DNA from: Acidimicrobiaceae bacterium
GTDB lineage: Bacteria > Actinomycetota > Acidimicrobiia > Acidimicrobiales > Ilumatobacteraceae
Assembly: GCA_003455715.1 (NCBI GenBank)
Contig: DMQJ01000040.1
Coordinates: 1,252-7,145 of the forward strand
Length of the DNA stretch: 5,894 nucleotides
Direction of reading: 5' to 3'
Part shown: positions 1-5,400 of the stretch, in pieces
How the letters are laid out: every line of letters begins with the position of its first letter
Position numbering within the stretch: position 1 is the stretch's first letter
Translations under genes and position numbers: made by a program
The notes under the pieces: model-generated
Database searches by the model: none
Seen by the model: only the letters and a program-made list of their open reading frames with translations
Told to the model about the DNA's origin: nothing

Positions 1-2
1 CC

Positions 3-272
3 CGCGAATTCGGCAAACGTTTCGGCGATAACGCCTATGCATTCGAGGAACTCGTCGCCGAGCTCGGCGCTGCCATGTGGTGCGCACAGACCGGACTCAC
101 CACCGTCACCCGAGCCGACCACGCCGCCTACCTCGCCGGATGGCTTCGCATCCTGCGCAGCGACGCACGCGCCCTTGTCACCGTCGCCAGCCGAGCCCAA
201 GCCGCCGTCGACTGGCTCAACACCCACACCGGACACACCACCACCGAGACCGTCGAGGAGGTCGCCGCATGA
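3..272 (+). CDS. ArdC-like antirestriction protein / zincin metallopeptidase, C-terminal end (5' truncated)
   Basis: Only the last 89 residues are in the window; the frame is open from the left edge and ends at TGA 270-272. The visible part begins R-E-F-G-K-R-F-G-D and continues into Y-A-F-E-E-L-V-A-E-L-G-A-A (visible residues 12-24). I recognise this as the end of the MPTase-PolyVal zincin domain found in ArdC-like proteins, where the HExxH motif lies upstream and the glutamate-rich EELVAE helix supplies the third zinc ligand. The block A-D-H-A-A-Y-L-A-G-W-L and the closing helix are also typical of the family. ArdC proteins bind single-stranded DNA through an N-terminal domain and are thought to protect incoming conjugative DNA from restriction. 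The ssDNA-binding domain and HExxH are outside the window, so activity cannot be judged. The stop overlaps the next start (ATGA), so the two genes are probably translationally coupled. The internal ATG at 75 is not the true start. The family call rests on recalled motifs. Confidence 0.8.
   Translation, partial: REFGKRFGDNAYAFEELVAELGAAMWCAQTGLTTVTRADHAAYLAGWLRILRSDARALVTVASRAQAAVDWLNTHTGHTTTETVEEVAA
256..262 (+). promoter_or_regulatory. Ribosome binding site inside the ArdC-like gene
   Basis: The purine run GAGGAGG sits 6 bases before ATG 269, within the last codons of the ArdC-like gene. It supports 269 as the start of the small cysteine-rich protein and shows that this gene is translated in its own right. 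Confidence 0.65.
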
Positions 273-553
273 ACCGCCCGCCCTACCGCCGCAGCGACGA
301 GATCGCCGCCTACACCTACCAAGCCGACATCTACTGCCCGGCCTGTCTCATCGAAACCATGATCGCCGACGGCATCGCCGCCCCCGCCGCCCGCGACATG
401 CCCACCGACGACGTCCTCGAGCAATGCGCCGGCGCCATCGCCATCAACCGAGACGACGACACCACCTACGACACCAGCGAGTTCCCCAAGCCCGTGTTCC
501 TCGACTGTTTCACCCCCGACGACTCCTGCGCCCGCTGCCACGCGCCGCTCTGA
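269..553 (+). CDS. Small cysteine-rich protein, possible zinc-binding, coupled to ArdC-like gene
   Basis: A 94-residue protein starting at ATG 269, inside the stop of the ArdC-like gene, and ending at TGA 551-553. A GAGGAGG-like purine run at 256-262 lies 6 bases before the ATG and serves as ribosome binding site. The protein has six cysteines: a C-P-A-C pair at 23/26, single cysteines at 53 and 80, and a C-A-R-C pair at 87/90 followed by His91. Two separated CxxC knuckles are the usual pattern of a zinc ribbon, so metal binding is plausible but unproven. The middle (about 43-72) is acidic and aspartate-rich. No signal peptide or membrane segment is visible, which suggests a cytoplasmic protein. 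I do not recognise a named family. Its coupling to the ArdC-like gene suggests co-expression and perhaps a role early in the recipient cell, but that is inference. Confidence 0.8.
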   Translation: MNRPPYRRSDEIAAYTYQADIYCPACLIETMIADGIAAPAARDMPTDDVLEQCAGAIAINRDDDTTYDTSEFPKPVFLDCFTPDDSCARCHAPL

Positions 554-563
554 CCTCAACGAC

Positions 564-590
564 GGTCGGCCGCCAGACGTGCGGCCGGCC
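564..590 (+). terminator. GC-rich hairpin after the cysteine-rich gene (possible terminator)
   Basis: A 10-bp stem with one G-T wobble: GGTCGGCCGC (564-573) pairs with GCGGCCGGCC (581-590) across a 7-base loop. It begins 11 bases after the stop at 553 and would be very stable. No T-run follows, which is common for actinobacterial terminators. It could also be a processing or single-strand DNA structure. Confidence 0.5.
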
Positions 591-613
591 GCCGCTCGAC
601 GCGTGTGCCGTGA

Positions 614-628
614 CCGCCCTTCGGGCGG
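614..628 (+). terminator. Second short hairpin in the same gap
   Basis: CCGCCC (614-619) pairs with GGGCGG (623-628) around a 3-base TTC loop. It follows the 564-590 hairpin closely, so the two may act as a tandem terminator at the end of the ArdC-like operon. There is no T-tract, and short perfect stems of this kind arise easily in GC-rich DNA. Confidence 0.35.
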
Positions 629-663
629 GTGCCGTCGACTCTGCGTCAACCGACTCGTGCTCC

Positions 664-677
664 TCACCCGTAGGTGA
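664..677. other. Third small hairpin, TCACC/GGTGA
   Basis: TCACC (664-668) and GGTGA (673-677) form a perfect 5-bp stem with a 4-base CGTA loop, 64 bases before the AbiJ-like gene. It could be an operator half-site pair or part of a structured non-coding stretch. It is too short to assign a role. Confidence 0.25.
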
Positions 678-727
678 CTCGAAGCGCAGATTTGGGACCT
701 CCCACGAGCGACCTCTGCCGATCGGCC

Positions 728-733
728 TACCCT
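728..733 (+). promoter_or_regulatory. Possible -10 element for a leaderless transcript
   Basis: TACCCT fits the actinobacterial TANNNT -10 pattern and ends 7 bases before GTG 741, the spacing expected if transcription starts at the start codon itself. This would explain why no well-spaced Shine-Dalgarno sequence precedes the gene. No convincing -35 hexamer is visible, and TANNNT occurs often by chance. Confidence 0.3.
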
Positions 734-740
734 TCAGGAC

Positions 741-1637
741 GTGGACTCCCGGCTGCCCGACTACTTCTCCGACCGTGAGCTCGGCCCGCCCCCACTGCTA
801 CTGGACGATCTCCCCTCGACGGCATGGATAGGTATCTCGGCAACCTTCCACAGGTTCGCGGACCAGCACTTCTTCGCTGCAGAGTTTCCCGAGCAGTGCC
901 AGGACGGGAAGGGCATCTCTGGGACGAGCATGGCGGGCCTTCGAGCGCTGCTGGTCTCACACATCCCGCGGCTCGGCGGCTGGCCCCGTGAAGACGAGCC
1001 GCCCGACACCATCACAGCGATGGATCTCGTCGTGTTCGGATGGGTGCATGCCCAAGAGCCGAGCGTTGCCGGACATCATGGCTACTTCGGTCACGACCAC
1101 TACACGTTCGACCGTGGCGCCGGACGCGCTCGCTGGAGCAGCGAGATCAATCGAATCCTCGAGCGAAATGGCGTGGCTCTTCGGCAGGAGCCTGACGGAA
1201 CCGTGGTCCGAGTCGACACCGCCGCGGCGACGGTCGCCACGCGCTCTCCCGTCCCAAGCGTTGGCGACGTCCAGGTCGACGAGAAGATCGCCACGGCGCT
1301 GCGAAAGTACCGAGCACCCGACGCTGCCGTCCGTCGCGAGGCACTCGAGGCGTTGTGGGATGCCTTTGAGCGGATCAAGACAGTCGTCGAACCCAGCAGC
1401 AAGAAGCGATCGGTCCGCGCACTCATCGACCTCATGGCTGACGAAGATGCGTCCCGCGACTTCATCGAGGCCGAGTTCGTATCGCTCACCAAGATCGGCA
1501 ACGACTTCCAGATCCGACACCACGAGGTCGACAAACACACGGTCGAGGAGTCCTTGATCGACCCGCTCTTCATTCGTGCCTTTGCACTCGTTGACTCGGC
1601 CGCTCGAGCGATCGCCAGGCGGGCCGGGGAGGCATGA
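741..1637 (+). CDS. AbiJ/HEPN-like putative abortive-infection (phage defence) protein
   Basis: A 298-residue protein from GTG 741 to TGA 1635-1637. The N-terminus has Y-F-S-D-R-E at 8-13, and residues 114-125 read G-Y-F-G-H-D-H-Y-T-F-D-R, followed by E-I-N-R-I-L-E-R-N-G from 135. From memory this resembles proteins carrying the AbiJ N-terminal domain 4, which open with FSDR-like motifs. A central linker rich in Ala, Val and Thr (about 155-175) precedes a helical C-terminal half. That half contains I-G-N-D-F-Q-I-R-H-H-E, in which Arg259 is followed six residues later by His266; this fits the Rx4-6H pattern of HEPN ribonuclease-type domains, although Arg259-His260 may be the truly conserved pair. 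The start is chosen because it puts FSDR about nine residues in, as in relatives I recall. The upstream frame is open back to a TGA at 675-677 but offers no better ATG/GTG start. AGGA at 736-739 is too close to be a good ribosome site. The gene stands alone between conjugation genes, as cargo would. Family membership is a recalled resemblance and a defence role is inference. Confidence 0.85.
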   Translation: MDSRLPDYFSDRELGPPPLLLDDLPSTAWIGISATFHRFADQHFFAAEFPEQCQDGKGISGTSMAGLRALLVSHIPRLGGWPREDEPPDTITAMDLVVFGWVHAQEPSVAGHHGYFGHDHYTFDRGAGRARWSSEINRILERNGVALRQEPDGTVVRVDTAAATVATRSPVPSVGDVQVDEKIATALRKYRAPDAAVRREALEALWDAFERIKTVVEPSSKKRSVRALIDLMADEDASRDFIEAEFVSLTKIGNDFQIRHHEVDKHTVEESLIDPLFIRAFALVDSAARAIARRAGEA

Positions 1638-1642
1638 GAGAC

Positions 1643-1656
1643 GCCGGTCCGCCGGC
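1643..1656 (+). terminator. Short GC hairpin after the AbiJ-like gene
   Basis: GCCGG (1643-1647) pairs with CCGGC (1652-1656) across a 4-base loop, starting 5 bases after the stop codon. The position suits a terminator. The stem is short and no T-run follows. The rest of the gap up to 1754 holds an imperfectly framed pair of ACAGCGAA 8-mers (1666-1673 and 1691-1698) and no gene. Confidence 0.35.
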
Positions 1657-1717
1657 TGGCTGACCACAGCGAAGGGAGTCGGGGAACGCGACAGCGAACC
1701 CTAGAGAACGTCGTTCG

Positions 1718-1723
1718 TACTGT
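1718..1723 (+). promoter_or_regulatory. Possible -10 element upstream of the 162-residue gene
   Basis: TACTGT fits TANNNT and would give a leader of about 25 bases before ATG 1755, enough to include the GGAGG at 1744-1748. No clear -35 is seen, so this is weak. Confidence 0.25.
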
Positions 1724-1743
1724 CGCCGACTGTCCGAGTGGAT

Positions 1744-1748
1744 GGAGG
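1744..1748 (+). promoter_or_regulatory. Ribosome binding site GGAGG deciding the start at 1755
   Basis: GGAGG lies 6 bases before ATG 1755 but only 3 bases before the in-frame GTG at 1752. The spacing favours ATG 1755 as the start. Confidence 0.7.
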
Positions 1749-1754
1749 TCTGTG

Positions 1755-2243
1755 ATGGAGAGCAGCAGCGACCCGGGGAGTCGCCATACCGACTACGACT
1801 GGAACCGGCGAGGCCGACACCGGTTGCGAGCGCCGGCTGCCGTCGTGATCGACCTGCCGGTGCCGGCGGCTTCCGATGCTCACCTGTGGGTGGCAACGAT
1901 CTGGCCCGACGAGCAGACCGGTGGATGGGCTCGCACGCTCTGGCAGCCCGAGCCATCGCGGCGTGGCTGGCGGCTGCCAATGGAGCTCGCCGCTGGCGAC
2001 GTGATCGAGTTCGGCGCCGACACGCCAGCACGGCCGGTGCGGTGGTTCGGAGTCATGGACTCCTACGAGCCCGACCGCTGGGCCACGATCCAAGGCCCGT
2101 ACCCGACCCCGACCGACGCGTGGCACGACGCGCAGCGCCTCCTCGCGCTCGAACGGTTCCTCCCTGCGCTACGTACCGAACCGCCCGAAGCATCGACTCC
2201 CTGCGACCGGACCGGCCGCGACCGCCGCCACCGCCGCCCGTAG
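1755..2243 (+). CDS. Hypothetical protein upstream of the MobF relaxase
   Basis: A 162-residue protein from ATG 1755 to TAG 2241-2243. It has an arginine-rich N-terminal segment (about 10-25), then a region with short beta-strand-like stretches (V-V-I-D-L-P, H-L-W-V-A-T-I-W, G-D-V-I-E-F-G), then V-R-W-F-G-V-M-D-S-Y-E-P-D-R-W and Q-G-P-Y-P-T-P. A helix follows (A-W-H-D-A-Q-R-L-L-A-L-E-R-F-L), and the tail is basic and probably disordered, ending R-D-R-R-H-R-R-P. It is rich in tryptophan. There is no signal peptide or membrane segment. I recall similar uncharacterised proteins encoded next to relaxases in actinobacterial mobile elements, but no function is known to me. The position directly before the relaxase and its repeat-containing leader, plus the basic ends, would suit a DNA-binding accessory or regulatory protein; that is inference only. 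An in-frame GTG at 1752 would add one residue. Confidence 0.8.
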   Translation: MESSSDPGSRHTDYDWNRRGRHRLRAPAAVVIDLPVPAASDAHLWVATIWPDEQTGGWARTLWQPEPSRRGWRLPMELAAGDVIEFGADTPARPVRWFGVMDSYEPDRWATIQGPYPTPTDAWHDAQRLLALERFLPALRTEPPEASTPCDRTGRDRRHRRP

Positions 2244-2318
2244 ACGAGCGATCCGCACTCGCCACCGCCCCTGCGAACCTGCCGAGGCGATCGGGAGTGA
2301 ACCCAGGTCGGACTCACA

Positions 2319-2324
2319 GATAAT
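2319..2324 (+). promoter_or_regulatory. Candidate -10 box for the relaxase gene
   Basis: GATAAT matches five of six bases of TATAAT and is the most AT-rich spot in the gap between the hypothetical gene and the relaxase. It predicts a transcript starting near 2331 with a leader of about 80 bases that would include most of the 12-bp repeats. No clear -35 is visible 16-18 bases upstream. Confidence 0.35.
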
Positions 2325-2337
2325 CACCGGGACGGTG
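2325..2337. other. CACCG-GGA-CGGTG hairpin, possible oriT or operator element
   Basis: CACCG (2325-2329) and CGGTG (2333-2337) form a 5-bp stem around GGA. MobF relaxases of the TrwC type recognise a short hairpin just 5' of the nick site, and this element lies in the expected place upstream of the relaxase gene. No nick-site sequence can be recognised from sequence alone, so an operator or chance hairpin remains possible. Confidence 0.35.
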
Positions 2338-2348
2338 TGCACGGATTT

Positions 2349-2392
2349 CGGGAGTCTGGGAGTGACCTCGGGAGCGTGCCCGGGAGTGTGCG
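2349..2392 (+). repeat. Tandem 12-bp GGGAG iteron-like repeats before the relaxase
   Basis: Three contiguous 12-mers read TGGGAGTGACCT (2357-2368), CGGGAGCGTGCC (2369-2380) and CGGGAGTGTGCG (2381-2392); the last two match at 10 of 12 positions. A partial copy, CGGGAGTC, abuts them at 2349-2356, and an isolated CGGGAGT lies at 2292-2298. The array stops 17 bases before the relaxase ATG. A 7-bp inverted repeat, AGCGTGC (2373-2379) and GCACGCT (2396-2402), overlaps its right half. Tandem direct repeats beside a relaxase gene suggest binding sites for an oriT accessory protein, the relaxase, or a repressor. The GGGAG cores also resemble Shine-Dalgarno sequences. Confidence 0.6.
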
Positions 2393-2409
2393 AGCGCACG
2401 CTGCGATGC

Positions 2410-5400
2410 ATGTTGAGTATCGCCAAGCTGCGGGTCGGGCAGGAGGCCTACACACTCGCCGGCGTCGCCCAAAGTCTGGACGACTACTACACCGGCCGTG
2501 GCGAAGCCGACGGCGTCTGGATCGGTGTCGGCGCGGAACGCCTCGGCCTCGACGGTCCGGTGTCGGCGGACGACCTTCGAGCGGTGCTCGCTGGCATCGC
2601 GCCGGGCACTGGTGGGCTGACCCCGAACGGCGAGACGCTGCGCACGCACCCGCGTCGGGTGCCAGGGTTCGACCTCACCTTCAAGGCGCCGAAGTCGGTG
2701 TCCGTGCTCTATGCCGTCACGGACGATCCTCGTGTCCAAGGGCAGATCATCGAAGCCGGCGAAGCCGCCGTCCGCCAGACGGTCGCCTGGTTGGAACGCG
2801 AAGCGATTCGAGTGCGCCGTGGGTCCGGGGACGCCGCGTACCTGAACGATCTCGCAGCCCGCGACCCGGCCGCAGCAGAGGCCGCGAAGGTCCGTGTGCT
2901 CCCCGCACGTGGCGTCGTGGCCGCCGTGTTCCGGCATCGCACCAGCCGCGCCGGTGACCCTCTTCTGCACTGGCACACCCTGGTCGCGAACCTCGTGGAA
3001 GGACCCGACGGCCGCTGGGGTGCCTTCGTGCATCCAGAGCTCTACCGAACGGTCCGCGCCGCAGGCGAGCTGTTCCAGACAGCGCTGCGCGACGAGCTGA
3101 CCGATCGCCTGGGGCTGCAGTGGCGCCCCGGCCGTCACGTCCCCGAGGTCGCTGGCGTCCCGCAACGTCTGTGCGAGGTGTTTTCGAAGCGGTCCGCCGA
3201 AATCGACGCCTGGCTGGAGGCCACCGGGACCCCGAACGACCCACAAGGCCGGCAGGCAGCGGTACTGGCGACACGACGCGGGAAAGCCGAGGTCGAGGGA
3301 GAACGGTTCGACGCCACATGGAAGGCTGCAGCGCTCGAGGCTGGTTGGGGTCCAGCGCAGGCCGACGCGCTGTTGTCGGCGACCGCCGGCCGCACTGTCA
3401 CCTACGACGAGATCTGGCGACTCGCCGTCAAGGATCCGATCAGCGGCGCCACCGTCGACCACACCGTCACCGCGGAGGACTGGATCGAGGATCTTGGCCG
3501 GACGCTCACCGACCACGACACCACCTTCACCCGGCCCCACCTCGTCGAAGCAGTCGCCGCCCGAATCGGCGAGGGAGCATCGGTCGCCACCGTCGACCGG
3601 ATCGTCGCCCGCGTACTCGCCTCGCCACAGATCGTCCCGATCGCAGATGACTGCACGCCTCGATGGACGACCTCCGGCATGCTCCACATCGAGCAACGAT
3701 TCCTTGCGGCCGTCCACGACAACCGCAACAGCCGCACCCCGATCGGCGACGCGATGGTCGGCCACCTGATCGGCCACGGCCCGACCCTGGGCGCGGACCA
3801 AGACCTCGCCGTCCGAACGATCACGACCTCGCCTGACGCAGTCACCGTGCTCGTCGGCCCGGCAGGAACTGGCAAGACCTTCACGCTCGACGCCGTCCGC
3901 CGAGTGTTCGAGGACGCTGGCCATGATGTCGTCGGCGTCGCCCCGTCCGCTCGAGCCGCCCACGAACTCGCGACCGACGCCCACATCCCATCGGCAACCA
4001 TTCACCGCCAACTCGGTGCATGGGACCGCGGGCTGCGTCTTCCCAGCGAGCGCACCGTCCTCGTCGTCGACGAAGCTGCCATGGCGGGCATCCGGGAGCT
4101 CGAACGGGTTATCCGGCCGGTGATCGCTGCAGGCGGACGCGTGGTGCTCGTCGGCGACCACCACCAGCTTCCCGAGATCACCGCCGGCGGAGGGTTCGCA
4201 GCACTTGCGACCGACTCCGACGTCACGATCGCCGAACTGACCGTCAACCGTCGCCAACTCAACGAATGGGAGCGCGACGCCCTCGCCGAACTCCGCGACG
4301 GCCATGTGACGGCGGCCGTCAGCGCATACCGAGAGCACGACCGGATCGTCGTCGCCGACGACCGCGCCGACATGATCGCCACCTCCGTCGACCGCTGGCT
4401 CGACGCCCATCAAGCCGGGTCCGTGCCCGTACTGCTCGCCGGAACCAACGATGTCGTGGCTGCGCTCAACCACGCCGTGCGCGAACGGCTGCTCAACGCT
4501 GGAATCCTCAACGCTGACGTGGACGGGCTCGCCGTCGGGGAGCGACTCGTCATGCGGGTCAACGACTACCGAGCCCGCACGATCAACGGCGACGACACCG
4601 CAGTCCTCAACGGTCAGACCGGAACGCTGCTGGCGATCGACGACAGCGGACTCGTCGTCCGCCTCGACCACGACGACACCCTCGTCCGAATCGACAACGA
4701 CTACGTCGCAGCAGGCGGCATCGACTACGCGTACGCCACCACCGCCCACCGAGCCCAGGGCGGCACCTGGGACCTCGCCATCGCGGTCGGCCTCGACGGG
4801 CTCTACCGCGAAGCCGGCTACCTCGTGCTGTCACGCGGACGACAGTCGAACTGGCTGGTCCTCACCCAGCCCGAACTCGACAGTCTCGACCCCGACGTCG
4901 GCCGACACGACAGCCCCCTGCGCCTGCTCGACGAAGAACCCGACACGATCGACGACCTCCTTCACGACCGGCTCAGCGCCTCCCGCAGCAAGGCGCTCGC
5001 CATCACCCGGGACCCACACGCGCCCGAGATCCATCACAGGGCCACCACGCTCGACCTGTCGTCTCTGGAGAGGTGGGCCGCCTACGCACGAGTCGTCGAG
5101 GCGCGAGCCACCCACCTCGTCGGCAGCGACCCCGCTCACGCCAACGAGCGCCTCGCCCGCCTAGATCACACCGCTCGCCACGTCGCCGTTGGCCATCGGG
5201 TGAAGGCGTGGGATCGACGCAACATCGGCACCGTCACGGCCGTGGACGACAGCGTCGGCACCGCTCAGGTTGAGTTCGTTTCAGCGAAAGGCACGACGGC
5301 GGTTCGGACGTTCAACTGGGACGACATCACCATCGTCGACCCGCCACACCCGAAGCCGCGCCAACTCACCGACGTCGCCGCTAGCACCATCGAGCGAACT

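Noticed and set aside
37..831. 264-residue + frame crossing the first two genes and the gap
   Set aside because: The translation is low-complexity Pro/Arg/His/Ser typical of a shifted frame in GC-rich DNA, and it overlaps two better-supported genes and non-coding hairpins.
957..1667. 236-residue open frame on the - strand
   Set aside because: It is antisense to the AbiJ-like gene, which has recognisable motifs and sensible composition; the reverse frame has neither motifs nor a ribosome site of note.
1666..1698. Direct 8-bp repeat ACAGCGAA, 25 bases apart
   Set aside because: Only two short copies with different flanks and no palindrome or phase; expected by chance.
554..1751. Direct repeats flanking the AbiJ-like gene as a sign of mobile insertion
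   Set aside because: I compared the two flanking gaps by eye and found no shared repeat longer than a few bases, so no attachment or target-site duplication can be claimed.
1742..2323. 193-residue + frame starting at ATG 1742
   Set aside because: It overlaps the 162-residue gene in another frame, is extremely Arg/Pro-rich, and its ATG is part of the purine run that serves as ribosome site for ATG 1755.
2406..2411. ATGCAT palindrome and an out-of-frame ATG at 2406 near the relaxase start
   Set aside because: A 6-base palindrome is trivial, and the 2406 frame does not give the relaxase N-terminus.
2314..4749. 811-residue open frame on the - strand
   Set aside because: It lies codon-over-codon antisense to the relaxase, whose motifs are unmistakable on the + strand. 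In GC-rich genes this mirror frame stays open because TTA, CTA and TCA codons are rare in the sense frame. Its translation shows no recognisable domain.
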